Position numbers and translations under genes: made by a program. The notes under the pieces are model-generated. The model was not told the DNA's origin and made no database searches. It was given only the letters and a program-made list of their open reading frames with translations. DNA of 64,000 bases, taken from NCBI RefSeq assembly GCF_030145815.1, contig NZ_JAIXHL010000001.1:1-64000 (forward strand). The letters run 5' to 3'. This document shows, piece by piece, positions 50,807-59,665 of the stretch. Numbering within the stretch: position 1 is the stretch's first letter; each line of letters starts with the position of its first letter. Origin of the DNA: Sphingomonas sp. GTDB taxonomy: Bacteria > Pseudomonadota > Alphaproteobacteria > Sphingomonadales > Sphingomonadaceae.

Positions 50807-51298
50807 TCATTCGGCCCCCAGCGGATCCAAGCCTGTGGGTCGCGGCACACCCGCGAGACGATCGATCTCGCGGTCGAACAGTGCGCCGAGCTTCGCGTCC
50901 CAGATCGCGGCGCCGTTCATCCCCGAATCCGCCACGAAGATCATCCCGCCGCCATCAAGCAGTACGCGGACGCGCTGACCCACACGGGTGAAGGCGATCG
51001 AGCAGGAGTCGAGATAGGCGACGGCGATACTCGAGCCTTCGACGATGCCCGGTCCGCCGGGTTTTAGAACCCGAAGAATCCTGAGGCGGGCAGCGGGCAG
51101 CAGGCCCGGCTTCCAATCGTCGCCCAGGTTCATGGGTTTCTCGACCTCGGCGTCCACGACAAGCGCGGCGAGGCCATAGGACTGGCGCGCATAGTCGAGC
51201 GCGCCGGTTTCCGACCGGATTGGCCCCATCGAGCATGCCATCGCGGGCGGCGCAATGAAGAGCGCAATCACGGAGATGGTGCGGAGCCGGCTGAGCAT
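50807..51298 (-). CDS. Secreted or lipid-anchored protein on the opposite strand in the GTA cluster
   Basis: A 163-residue protein with an N-terminal signal (MLSRLRTISVIALFIAPPAMA then CSMG); a Cys at the cleavage point could be lipidated, though the lipobox is poor. The mature part has a beta-rich region with VVDAEVEKPMNLG, ARLRILRVLKPG and FTRVGQRVRVLLDGG. No family is recognised. It lies between distal tail and hub genes, is absent from RcGTA, and is read against them. Confidence 0.6.
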   Translation of the reverse strand: MLSRLRTISVIALFIAPPAMACSMGPIRSETGALDYARQSYGLAALVVDAEVEKPMNLGDDWKPGLLPAARLRILRVLKPGGPGIVEGSSIAVAYLDSCSIAFTRVGQRVRVLLDGGGMIFVADSGMNGAAIWDAKLGALFDREIDRLAGVPRPTGLDPLGAE

Positions 51299-51350
51299 CG
51301 GTTCAGCGTGCCGTCCGCATTGCGTCCACGCAAGGTCAAGGAAGACGCTG

Positions 51351-52157
51351 ATGAACTGGCTGAACGAGCCGCTCGCCACGATCGCCTATTGCTGGCGGAT
51401 CGAGCGGCGGGATGGGGTGGCGATCGGGCTGACGGCGCATGATCGCGATCTGGAGGTGGATGGGTTCCACTATCGCGCGGCGCCGGGGATGACGCCCTCG
51501 GCGATCCGGCGCGGCGCGGGGCTGGATGCCGACAGCATGGACGTGACCGGGGCGCTGACCGGGGCGGCGATCAGCGAGGCGGATCTGCTCGCCGGGCGCT
51601 GGGATGGCGCGCGGATCAGCCTGTTTGCGGTCGACTGGACCGCGCCGGGTGAAGTCGTCGCACTGGGCAGCGGGACGATCGGGGCGGTCGAGACGCGCGA
51701 TGGCGTGCTGACCGCCGAGCTGCGCGGGGCGGCGGCGGCGCTGGATGCGCCGGTGGTCGAGATGACCTCGCCCGAATGTCGCGCCGAGCTGGGCGACAAA
51801 CGATGCCGGGTGGCGATGGCGGGGCGGCGGCGGTTCGCGCGGGTGATCGCTGTCGAGGGGGCGGTGCTCACGCTGGATTCGCATGAGCCGGTGGCGGGTG
51901 GATGGGCTGGCGGGCGGCTGCGCTGGTTCGGCGGGACGAAAAGCGGGCTGAGCGATCTGATTGCGGCTTCGGCGGGGGATGTCGTGACCCTGCGGCGTGC
52001 GCCGCGGTTCGAGGCGGTCGGTTCCTTGGTGGAGGTGAGCGAGGGATGCGACAAGAGCATCGCGACCTGCGCGGGGCGGTTCGGCAATGCGGCGAATTTC
52101 CGGGGCGAGCCGTATCTGCCGGGGGTGGACCTGCTGACGCGCTATCCGGGCGGATGA
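51351..52157 (+). CDS. GTA tail hub protein, DUF2163 (RcGTA g13-like)
   Basis: A 268-residue protein with DUF2163 features: early TIAYCWRIERRDGVAIGLTAHD, then MTSPECRAELGDKRCRV with its cysteine pair and the C-terminal SIATCAGRFGNAANFRGEP. The DUF2163-BR0599 family includes the RcGTA hub. The four cysteines may hold an iron-sulfur cluster, as proposed for such hubs. The ATG follows AAGGAAG. Confidence 0.85.
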   Translation: MNWLNEPLATIAYCWRIERRDGVAIGLTAHDRDLEVDGFHYRAAPGMTPSAIRRGAGLDADSMDVTGALTGAAISEADLLAGRWDGARISLFAVDWTAPGEVVALGSGTIGAVETRDGVLTAELRGAAAALDAPVVEMTSPECRAELGDKRCRVAMAGRRRFARVIAVEGAVLTLDSHEPVAGGWAGGRLRWFGGTKSGLSDLIAASAGDVVTLRRAPRFEAVGSLVEVSEGCDKSIATCAGRFGNAANFRGEPYLPGVDLLTRYPGG

Positions 52158-52527
52158 CGCCGCTGCAGCGGGCGCGCGGCGCGATCGGCGCGCGCTTTCG
52201 GTTGCATGGGCGGTGCGTGGCGCACGGGCTGGACTGTGTCGGGCTGGCGGCGCTGGCTTACGGGATTGCGGTGCCGCGTGGCTATGCGCTGCGCGGGGGG
52301 CGTCTGGCGCAGGTGGCTGACGCAGCTGCGGCGGCGGGGCTGGTACGGGTGGCGAACCGCAGCCGGGCGATCTGGTGTTGTTCGATGCCGGGGCAGGGCA
52401 GCTGCACCTCGCCATCGCGAGCGATGAGGGCGTGATTCATGCCGATGCGGCGCTGCGCCGGGTGGTCGAGCGGCCGGGCGTGCCGCCCTGGGCCGAGCTG
52501 GCGCGCTGGCGACGCGGGGAGGATTGA
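52154..52527 (+). pseudogene. GTA cell-wall peptidase (NlpC/P60, RcGTA g14-like) with a frameshift
   Basis: The first 67 codons encode the catalytic part (HGLDCVGLAALAYG, Cys nucleophile in DCVG). Near 52355 the reading frame must change by one base to continue as PQPGDLVLFDAGAGQLHLAI to RWRRGED with its stop at 52527. Adding one G in GTGGCG (52349-52354) restores a normal protein of about 124 residues. As written the enzyme is truncated and loses the catalytic His region. Either the gene is broken or a base was missed in a G-run. The start overlaps the hub gene by four bases. Confidence 0.8.
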
Positions 52528-52528
52528 G

Positions 52529-54667
52529 ATGGCGACATTGGTGCTGATGACGGTCGGTGGCCTGTTCGGCGGGCCGATCGGGGCGATGCTGGGCAGCCTT
52601 GCCGGCCAGGCGGTCGATCGCGACTTGCTGTTCAAGCCGAAGGGGCGCGAGGGACCGCGGCTGACCGAGTTGGCGGTGCAGACGTCGAGCTATGGCACGC
52701 CGATCCCGCAGCTGTTCGGGACGTTGCGGGTCGCGGGAACGGTGATCTGGGCGACCGATCTGGTCGAGCATCGCCAGCGCGAGCGTGGCAAGGGGCGCCC
52801 GACGGTGACCAGCTATAGCTATACCGCGTCGTTCGCGGTGGCGCTGTCGGCGCGGCCGATCCTGTCGGTCGGGCGCATCTGGGCCGACGGCAAATTGCTG
52901 CGCGGCGCGGCGGGCGACTGGAAGGTGCGGACCGGGTTCCGGTTGCACTTTGGCGGAGAGGATCAGGCGGTCGATCCGCTGATCGCATCCGCCGAGGGAG
53001 CCGGATCGGCACCCGCGCATCGCGGCATCGCCTATGCCGTGTTCGAGAATCTGGAGCTGGAGGAATTCGGCAACCGCATCCCCGCGCTGAGTTTCGAAGT
53101 GGTGGCCGATTCCGGTGCGGTGACGGCGGGCACGATCGTGGCGGCGCTGTCGGGCGAAAGGGTCGGCGCGGGCGAGGCGGTGCTGCCAATCGAGGGCTAT
53201 TCGGGCTATGGCGAATCGGTGCGCGCGGCGATTGCGCCGCTGATCGAGGCGAGCGGCGCCTGGCCGGTGGTGGCGGGCGACCGCTTTGTACTGGCCAGCG
53301 GAGAGGGCGGCGCCACGGTGATTGCCGACCCCGGGGCGAGCGGGCGCGGGGTGGAGCGGACGATCGCCGCACCCGATCAGGTGCCGCGCCGGGTGGCGAT
53401 CAGCCATTACGACCCGGCGCGCGACTATCAGGCCGGGGTGCAGATTGCCACCGACCCGCAGGGGCAGGATCGCGAACGGCGGATCGAATTGCCCGCCGCG
53501 CTGTCCGCCGCCACTGCCAAGGGCATTGCACAGGCAGAATTGGTTCGAGCGGAGCTGGCACGGACGCAGCGGGTGGTGCGCCCGGGCTGGTCGGCAATCG
53601 ATGTTGCGCCCGGGGCGCGCGTCACGCTGGCCGGTGAGACGGGCCAGTGGCGCGTGGTCGAGACGCGGGTCGAGGCGGGAGATGTCGCGCTGGTGCTGAC
53701 TCCGATTGCCCCGCCCGGACGATCCGCGTCGGCCAGCCCCGGGCGGGTCAGCCCGGCACCCGACCGGGTCCATGGCGCGACCCGGTTGCACGGATTCGAG
53801 ATCCCGCACGTCGGCGAGGGGCTGCTGAGCGGTCCCCGGCTGATGATCGCGGCGTGCGGAACGTCGCCCGGCTGGCGCAGGGCGGCATTGGCGCTGAGCA
53901 GCGATGATGGCGGGCGGTGGGAGGCGATCGGCGGGACTGCTGCGCCTGCTGTGATGGGGACCGTCGTGGCGACTGCCGGGCCAGCCAGCGCGTTCATCGA
54001 GGACAGGAAATCGGCGCTGGTAATCGACCTCTCACGGTCCGCGATGGAGCTGACCGACGCGTCGCCCGATGCGCTGGACGCCGGGGCCAATCTCGCGCTG
54101 GTCGGGGACGAGCTGATCCAGTTCGGGCGCGCCGAGCCCATGGGCGACGGGCGCTGGACGCTCACCCGGCTGTGGCGCGGGCGGCGCGGGACCGAAGATG
54201 CGATCGGTGCGATGGCGGCGGGCGATCGATTCGTGTTGCTCACGCCCGACACGCTCGCCCTGCAGGACGGACGCGGCGCCGTGGGCGGACGGCTGACGGT
54301 GATGGCAACGGGCGTCGGCGATGCCGAGCCGGTCACGGTTGCTGTACCCATGACGGGACGGTCGGCGACTCCGCCGGCTCCGGTCGCGCTGCACGCCAAA
54401 GCCGTTGCGGGCGGGCGGTTGCTGCGCTGGACGCGGCGCAGCCGGGTCGGGTGGCGCTGGAGCGACGGCACCGACTCGCCACTGGGCGAAAGCGCCGAAC
54501 GCTATCAACTGCGGATCACCGTTCCCGGCCAGCCCGACAGCGTCGTGATGAGCGACGCGCCCGAATGGCTGCTGACCGGGGCGGACGCGGCGACGGTCGC
54601 GGTCCGCCAGGCGGGTGACCATGGCCTGTCACCGCCGGCCACCCTGATTCTCGATGCGATGGAGTGA
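52529..54667 (+). CDS. GTA tail tip protein (RcGTA g15-like, short form)
   Basis: A 712-residue tail tip protein. The N-terminal segment LVLMTVGGLFGGPIGAMLGS and AVQTSSYGTPIPQLFGTLR, then SYSYTASFAVALSARPI, is the phage-tail-3 type domain. RcGTA g15 is about 1,300 residues because of an N-terminal hydrolase-like barrel; that part is absent here, while the g12-type gene has an extra barrel-like domain. It starts one base after the peptidase stop. Confidence 0.85.
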   Translation: MATLVLMTVGGLFGGPIGAMLGSLAGQAVDRDLLFKPKGREGPRLTELAVQTSSYGTPIPQLFGTLRVAGTVIWATDLVEHRQRERGKGRPTVTSYSYTASFAVALSARPILSVGRIWADGKLLRGAAGDWKVRTGFRLHFGGEDQAVDPLIASAEGAGSAPAHRGIAYAVFENLELEEFGNRIPALSFEVVADSGAVTAGTIVAALSGERVGAGEAVLPIEGYSGYGESVRAAIAPLIEASGAWPVVAGDRFVLASGEGGATVIADPGASGRGVERTIAAPDQVPRRVAISHYDPARDYQAGVQIATDPQGQDRERRIELPAALSAATAKGIAQAELVRAELARTQRVVRPGWSAIDVAPGARVTLAGETGQWRVVETRVEAGDVALVLTPIAPPGRSASASPGRVSPAPDRVHGATRLHGFEIPHVGEGLLSGPRLMIAACGTSPGWRRAALALSSDDGGRWEAIGGTAAPAVMGTVVATAGPASAFIEDRKSALVIDLSRSAMELTDASPDALDAGANLALVGDELIQFGRAEPMGDGRWTLTRLWRGRRGTEDAIGAMAAGDRFVLLTPDTLALQDGRGAVGGRLTVMATGVGDAEPVTVAVPMTGRSATPPAPVALHAKAVAGGRLLRWTRRSRVGWRWSDGTDSPLGESAERYQLRITVPGQPDSVVMSDAPEWLLTGADAATVAVRQAGDHGLSPPATLILDAME

Positions 54668-54673
54668 CGATCG

Positions 54674-55183
54674 ATGACCACGACTCCCCGATTCGCGCTG
54701 CCCCTGCTGCATGCAGGACAGGCGCAAAAGGAACTGTTCCACAATGAGGCAGTGGCGGGAATCGACGCGCTGCTGCATCCGGAGGTGGAGGCGGTCGGCA
54801 CCGATGTGCCGCCCGCGACCCCCGAGCCCGGCCAGGCATGGATCGTAGGCACGGCGCCCACCGGCGACTGGGCGGGACATGGCGATGAAATCGCGTGCTG
54901 GACCGACGGCGGCTGGCGCTTTGCCGTGCCACGGACCGGCATGACGGTTTGGGCCGAATCGCTGACCCAGCCGGTGCGATACCGTGCGGGGACCGGGTGG
55001 GAGATCGGCGTCATCGCCGCCCGCCGGATCGAGGTGGACGGGGTCCAGGTGATCGGCGCGCGGGGCGAGGCAGTTGCCACGCCCGCTGGCGGTGCTATCG
55101 TCGATGACCAAGCGCGCGCCGCCATCGCGGGGATCCTCGATGCGCTGCGGGCACACGGACTGATCGCTAGCGCCGAACTGTGA
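54674..55183 (+). CDS. DUF2793 protein, end of the GTA cluster
   Basis: A 169-residue DUF2793 protein (LPLLHAGQAQKELFHNEAVA, EAVGTDVPPATPEPGQAWIV). This family is commonly the last gene of GTA or prophage tail modules in Alphaproteobacteria and may bind cell surface sugars. It starts six bases after the tail tip gene. No GTA gene follows. Confidence 0.85.
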   Translation: MTTTPRFALPLLHAGQAQKELFHNEAVAGIDALLHPEVEAVGTDVPPATPEPGQAWIVGTAPTGDWAGHGDEIACWTDGGWRFAVPRTGMTVWAESLTQPVRYRAGTGWEIGVIAARRIEVDGVQVIGARGEAVATPAGGAIVDDQARAAIAGILDALRAHGLIASAEL

Positions 55184-55285
55184 CGTTGCGGCAACAGTCC
55201 CCGGATTTTGTTCGCTTGCGCGGAAACTTTCCAGCGGTTAGGAAGTTAGCGCTGTCCGAAGTGGCAACTAAGAAAGGGGATTAAG

Positions 55286-56416
55286 ATGCGGAAGCTTGCC
55301 GTAACTCTGGCACTTGCTTCGACCGCGCTCACCACGCCCGCCCTCGCACGCGACGACGCGTGGTATGTGGGCGTCGAAGGCGGTGCGATGATCGTCGAAG
55401 ACATTGATTACGACATCGGCGCCACGGCGTCCGCTGGCACCGTCGACCATGACTATGGCTTCGACGTTGGTGGCACGATCGGTTACGACTTCGGCGGTTT
55501 CCGCGCCGAGGCCGAAGTCAGCTACAAGCGTGCAACGGTCGACGGCTATCGCTCGTCGCTCACCACGCCGTACTACACGACCACCCTTGCGCTGGCGAAC
55601 ATCGCACCGGGCAACTACACCTATGCGGGCGGCACCTCGAGTGCGCTCAGCTTCATGATCAACGGCATGCTCGACTTCGGCGACGATGACGGCCTTCAGG
55701 GCTTCATCGGCGGCGGTGCGGGCGTGGCGCGCGTCAAGGCTGACTATGCGCTCAACACCCGCGGCGCGTTCCTGGATGACTCCGACACGGTCTTCGCCTG
55801 GCAGGCGATTGCGGGTCTGCGTCAGCCGGTGACCGACAACATCGACGTCTCGCTGAAGTATCGCTTCTTCAACGCGGACAATGTTCGCCTGGTCGACGTG
55901 ACCGGTCGCGTGTTCGATGGCCGTTATCGTTCGCACAGCCTGCTCGGTGGTGTGACGTTCAACTTCGGTGAGCCGGCTGCTCCGCCGCCGCCTCCGCCGC
56001 CTCCGCCTCCGCCGCCGCCTCCGCCGCCGCCTCCCCCGCCGCCTCCGCCGCCTCCGCCGGCAGTGTGCACCCCGGGGCCGTACATTGTCTTCTTCGAGTG
56101 GGACAAGTCGGACATCACGCCGGAAGCAGCAGGCATCCTGGATAACGCCATCTCGGCCTACCAGAACTGCGGCAATGCGCAGGTCATGCTCGCCGGTCAC
56201 GCTGACCGTTCGGGCGCAGCCAGCTACAACGTCGGCCTCTCGCAGCGTCGTGCGGACTCGGTCCGTTCGTACCTGTCGGGCCGCGGCATCCCCGACGGCG
56301 TGATCGCATCGGAAGCGTTCGGCGAAAGCCGTCCGCGTGTCGACACCGCCGACGGCGTGCGCGAACTGCAGAACCGCCGCGTGGAAATCACTTACGGTCC
56401 GGGTTCGGGCATGTAA
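55286..56416 (+). CDS. OmpA family outer membrane protein with polyproline hinge
   Basis: A 376-residue protein. There is a signal peptide (residues 1-21, ending TTPALA), an eight-strand beta-barrel (about 22-230, DDAWYVGVEGGAMIVED), an uninterrupted run of about 26 prolines (55982-56059), then an OmpA peptidoglycan-binding domain (about 265-370) with LAGHADRSGAASYNVGLSQR and the Asp/Arg pair in FGESRPRV and NRRVEI. It links the outer membrane to the cell wall. GGGGA precedes the start and a terminator follows. Confidence 0.93.
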   Translation: MRKLAVTLALASTALTTPALARDDAWYVGVEGGAMIVEDIDYDIGATASAGTVDHDYGFDVGGTIGYDFGGFRAEAEVSYKRATVDGYRSSLTTPYYTTTLALANIAPGNYTYAGGTSSALSFMINGMLDFGDDDGLQGFIGGGAGVARVKADYALNTRGAFLDDSDTVFAWQAIAGLRQPVTDNIDVSLKYRFFNADNVRLVDVTGRVFDGRYRSHSLLGGVTFNFGEPAAPPPPPPPPPPPPPPPPPPPPPPPPPPAVCTPGPYIVFFEWDKSDITPEAAGILDNAISAYQNCGNAQVMLAGHADRSGAASYNVGLSQRRADSVRSYLSGRGIPDGVIASEAFGESRPRVDTADGVRELQNRRVEITYGPGSGM

Positions 56417-56450
56417 GCCGCGCGGTCCACACTGTGGATCGACAAGATTT

Positions 56451-56484
56451 GGGGAGGTCGGGCAACCGGCCTCCCTTTTTCTTT
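56451..56484 (+). terminator. Rho-independent terminator of the OmpA gene
   Basis: GGGAGGTCGG pairs with CCGGCCTCCC (one wobble) over a GCAA loop, followed by TTTTTCTTT. Confidence 0.85.
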
Positions 56485-56857
56485 GTGCTTGTGGCCTAGC
56501 GCCGGATGCGCTGGCGAGATTGTCTCGCCCCTAACCCTCGCGCGCTCCACGATCGCGACGTGGCGGAGCGTCCAATCTCCTCCTCGAGAGCAGCGGTGAA
56601 CGCTACTGATGCGACCGCGACGCCGTGGACGCTCCGGCCCGAAGCGGGATTGGAGAGGCCAGATCGGCGGCTGTCTGCGCTTTTGCTGGAGGAACCCCCG
56701 AACCTAGTTCGCCTGCGCGGCTCACGGAAATCGACCGAAGCGTCGTGCTCTTGGCAGGTCTATCACCACGGCCTGCCGGTCGCTGCGCTTGGGCCCCGTG
56801 TTGGCTCGATCGAATGGGCGCGACGGGTCGCGAACGCCTGGTGTACGATCCGGCCTG
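56485..56857. other. Gap without a convincing gene
   Basis: An open frame spans most of this stretch, but its translation is low-complexity and lacks a ribosome binding site or family features. Nothing is supported except the 5' flank of the next gene. Confidence 0.45.
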
Positions 56858-57526
56858 ATGATTCTCGGCATGTTTAGTGAACGTGGTGCGGCGCGGCTAG
56901 AAGGCGCTGCGGCCGGAGCGCTTGCTCGATTGAAGGCAGCGCTCGCCGTGCAGCCGATTGATCGGGCGGGTATCCGGCTGCGTGGATCCGCGCAACTGAA
57001 CGCCCTCCTTGCCGCCGATGGTGCAATCGGCGCGGGCGTCGTACCTTTTGCTGGGTTCGGCGCTAAGCCCGTCCGTGCCATTCTATTCGACAAGACCGAA
57101 CGCACCAATTGGGCCCTGACCTGGCATCAGGACCGGACGATCTGTGTGCGCGAGCGGAGGGACGTTGCGGGATTCGGGACGTGGACCGTGAAGGCAGGCC
57201 TCCTCCACGTTGCCCCGCCGTTCGAACTGCTCGAACGCATGATCACGATCCGGATCCATCTGGACGATGTGCCGGAGGGCAACGCGCCGCTTTTGATCGC
57301 GCCCGGATCGCATCGCATCGGGCTCGTCCGCGAGGATGCTATCGCGGCCGCCGTCGCTGCCTGTGGCATCTATGCCTGCCTGGCCGACGCGGGTGACATC
57401 TGGGTCTACTCGACCCCGATCCTCCATGCATCCGCAGCGGCGGTCACACCGCGCCGCAGGCGGGTGCTGCAGGTGGACTATGCCGCGTTCGACCTGCCCG
57501 GCAGCCTTGAATGGTCAGGCATCTGA
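56858..57526 (+). CDS. Phytanoyl-CoA dioxygenase-like 2-oxoglutarate oxygenase
   Basis: A 222-residue protein. The Fe(II) facial triad is visible as His90 and Asp92 (WHQDRTI) and His190 (PILHASA). Arg201 or Arg202 (RRRRVLQVDY) would bind 2-oxoglutarate. PGSHRIG is typical of the PhyH family. The substrate is unknown. The start at 56858 is not firm; ATG 56870 is possible. The 3' end overlaps the convergent ygfZ gene by 12 bases. Confidence 0.78.
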   Translation: MILGMFSERGAARLEGAAAGALARLKAALAVQPIDRAGIRLRGSAQLNALLAADGAIGAGVVPFAGFGAKPVRAILFDKTERTNWALTWHQDRTICVRERRDVAGFGTWTVKAGLLHVAPPFELLERMITIRIHLDDVPEGNAPLLIAPGSHRIGLVREDAIAAAVAACGIYACLADAGDIWVYSTPILHASAAAVTPRRRRVLQVDYAAFDLPGSLEWSGI

Positions 57527-58255
57527 GCGGACTGCAGCCGTCAGCCAATCTGGTACGATCGCATCGCCCAGAGCCTCGACGCGGCGATGTTCCACCATCA
57601 GGCCGAGGTCGGGGTAGGTGGCGCGCGTGCGATCGCCCGGCTCACCCAGCGGGGCGACGACCAGGCGGCGATTGACCTTGGCCCGCCAGTTCATCCGGGC
57701 GGTGTTTTCCTGCCCGACATAGCAACCCTTGGTGAAGCTGACGCCGTTCAGTTCCGCGGCGTTGCATTCGAGCCAGAGCGTCTTGTCCTGTCCGAGCTCT
57801 GCGGCACCCTCGGTCACGCCGAGGCGGAGGCGATGCTCGACCCAGCCTGATGCAGGCGATCCCGCTGCGTCGCCCAGCCAGCGCCAGCCCAGCGCCGCCA
57901 AGCGCGGATCGGGCACGCCATTCCCGGCGTTGCGCGACCAGTGGACGCCACCCTCCGTCGCCCCAATCGTGATCGGGCGACGCAGGCGATAGATCGCCAG
58001 GCGACGGATCAGCGCATCGCGCTGGGCTGCCTCGCAATCGATCAGGATATCGGCTTCGTCAGCCCACAGGATGAAGTCGAACAGCGCCTTGCCCTGGGGT
58101 GAGAGCAGCGCGGCCCAGAGCGGTGCATCGGGGCGCACCGCGTTTACATCCTGCGTCACCAGCCCCTGCAGGAAGCCACGCACATCCTCCCCGGAAACAC
58201 GGATCAGGGCGCGGTCGGCCAGAAGCGTCGCATTGGGCAGGGTGGCATCAGTCAT
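57515..58255 (-). CDS. ygfZ: YgfZ/CAF17-like folate-binding protein
   Basis: A 246-residue folate-dependent protein that supports iron-sulfur cluster enzymes such as MiaB. The signature KGCYVGQE lies at residues 176-183. The N-terminal part (RVSGEDVRGFLQGLVTQDV) resembles the GcvT fold. The ATG at 58255 is used rather than an upstream codon. It is divergent from the dihydroorotase gene, 44 bases apart. Confidence 0.88.
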   Translation of the reverse strand: MTDATLPNATLLADRALIRVSGEDVRGFLQGLVTQDVNAVRPDAPLWAALLSPQGKALFDFILWADEADILIDCEAAQRDALIRRLAIYRLRRPITIGATEGGVHWSRNAGNGVPDPRLAALGWRWLGDAAGSPASGWVEHRLRLGVTEGAAELGQDKTLWLECNAAELNGVSFTKGCYVGQENTARMNWRAKVNRRLVVAPLGEPGDRTRATYPDLGLMVEHRRVEALGDAIVPDWLTAAVRSDA

Positions 58256-58299
58256 GGCGAACAGGTAGGAGGCGGGGCAGACAAGCGAAAGAGGCTGAG

Positions 58300-59625
58300 A
58301 TGGCAACGTTCGATCTGAAGCTCACCGGTGGCACAGTGCATCTCCCCTCCGGCCCGGCGCAGGTCGATGTCGGTGTGTGCGACGGCAAGATCGTCGCAAT
58401 CGGCGCGAGCGGCGACGCGGGCGAGGTGATCGACTGCACCGGCCTCGACGTCCTGCCCGGCGTGATCGACAGCCAGGTGCATTTCCGCGAGCCGGGGCTG
58501 GAGGCCAAGGAAGACCTTGAGTCCGGCAGCCGCGCGGCGGTGCTGGGCGGGGTGACTGCGGTGTTCGAAATGCCGAATACCAAGCCCAATACCGACAGCG
58601 CCGAGGCGGTGAACGACAAGCTCGCGCGCGCGAAGGATCGCATGTGGTGCGATCACGCCTTCTATGTCGGCGCAACCAACAGCAATGCCGAGCATCTGGC
58701 CGAGCTGGAGCGGATGCCGGGAACCGCGGGGGTCAAGATCTTCATGGGCGCGTCGACCGGCGATCTGCTGGTGTCGGACGACGCCAATCTCGCGCGGGTG
58801 CTGGCGAGCGGGCATCGCCGGGTTGCGATCCATGCGGAGGACGAGTTCCGCATGAACGACCGCGAAGGCGAGCGGGTGACGGGCGATCCGTCGTCGCATC
58901 CGGTGTGGCGTGATGACGAGAGCGCGATCTTGGCGACGCGGCGCATCCTGAAGCTGGCGCGCGAGGCGCGGCGGCGTATCCATGTGCTGCATGTGACGAC
59001 GCCGGCGGAGCTGGAGTTGCTCGGACAGCACAAGGACATCGCGACGTGCGAAGTGACGCCGCAGCATCTGACGCTCGCAGGCGAGGACGCCTATCCGCGC
59101 CTCGGCACCTATGCCCAGATGAACCCGCCGATCCGTTCGGCCGCGCACCGTGAGGGGCTGTGGTACTGGCTCAACCAGGGTGTGCCGGATGTGCTCGGGT
59201 CGGACCATGCGCCGCATACGATCGAGGAGAAGGCGCGGCCCTATCCCGGATCGCCCAGCGGCATGCCGGGGGTGCAGACGCTGTTGCCGCTGCTGCTCGA
59301 CCATGTCGCCAAGGGGCGCACGACGCTACAGCGGCTGATCGATCTCACCAGCGCGGGGCCGCAACGGGTGTTCGGGCTGGTCGGCAAGGGGCGGATCGCG
59401 GTGGGATACGACGCGGATTTTACCGTGGTCGACCTGAAGAAGCAGTGGACGGTCGAGGAAGACTGGCTGGCGTCGCGCTGCGGCTGGTCGCCGTTCACCG
59501 GGGATCAGCTCACCGGCAAGCCGATCGGGACCATCATCCGCGGGCGTCAGGTGATGTGGGACGGGCAGCTGGCGAACAGCGCGCACGGGCGGCCGGTGCG
59601 GTTTGAGGCGGTGGAGTTCGGGTGA
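58300..59625 (+). CDS. pyrC: Dihydroorotase (class I type), first metal ligand changed
   Basis: A 441-residue amidohydrolase close to class I dihydroorotases of pyrimidine synthesis. REPG follows the metal motif, but that motif reads DSQVHFREPG, so the first histidine of HxH is Gln59 (His61 kept). Lys146 (GVKIFMG), His178 (IHAED), His231 and Asp302 (GSDHAPHT) are in place. Some alphaproteobacterial homologues, as I recall, share the Gln form. It is either a mononuclear dihydroorotase or a related hydrolase. GAAAGAGG precedes the ATG. Confidence 0.82.
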   Translation: MATFDLKLTGGTVHLPSGPAQVDVGVCDGKIVAIGASGDAGEVIDCTGLDVLPGVIDSQVHFREPGLEAKEDLESGSRAAVLGGVTAVFEMPNTKPNTDSAEAVNDKLARAKDRMWCDHAFYVGATNSNAEHLAELERMPGTAGVKIFMGASTGDLLVSDDANLARVLASGHRRVAIHAEDEFRMNDREGERVTGDPSSHPVWRDDESAILATRRILKLAREARRRIHVLHVTTPAELELLGQHKDIATCEVTPQHLTLAGEDAYPRLGTYAQMNPPIRSAAHREGLWYWLNQGVPDVLGSDHAPHTIEEKARPYPGSPSGMPGVQTLLPLLLDHVAKGRTTLQRLIDLTSAGPQRVFGLVGKGRIAVGYDADFTVVDLKKQWTVEEDWLASRCGWSPFTGDQLTGKPIGTIIRGRQVMWDGQLANSAHGRPVRFEAVEFG

Positions 59626-59665
59626 CCTTAAAGCCCCCCCCCCCTGAAGGTGAGGGGCTAATCGC

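Noticed and set aside
52439..52528. Upstream extension of the GTA tail tip gene
   Set aside because: This stretch is the C-terminal coding region of the frameshifted peptidase; the tail tip protein starts naturally at MATLVLM (52529).
55268..56200. Minus-strand frame with polyarginine or polyglycine opposite the OmpA polyproline
   Set aside because: It is the complement of the proline codon repeat and has no features of a gene.
56506..56877. Possible gene between OmpA and the PhyH-like gene
   Set aside because: No ribosome binding site and low-complexity translation.
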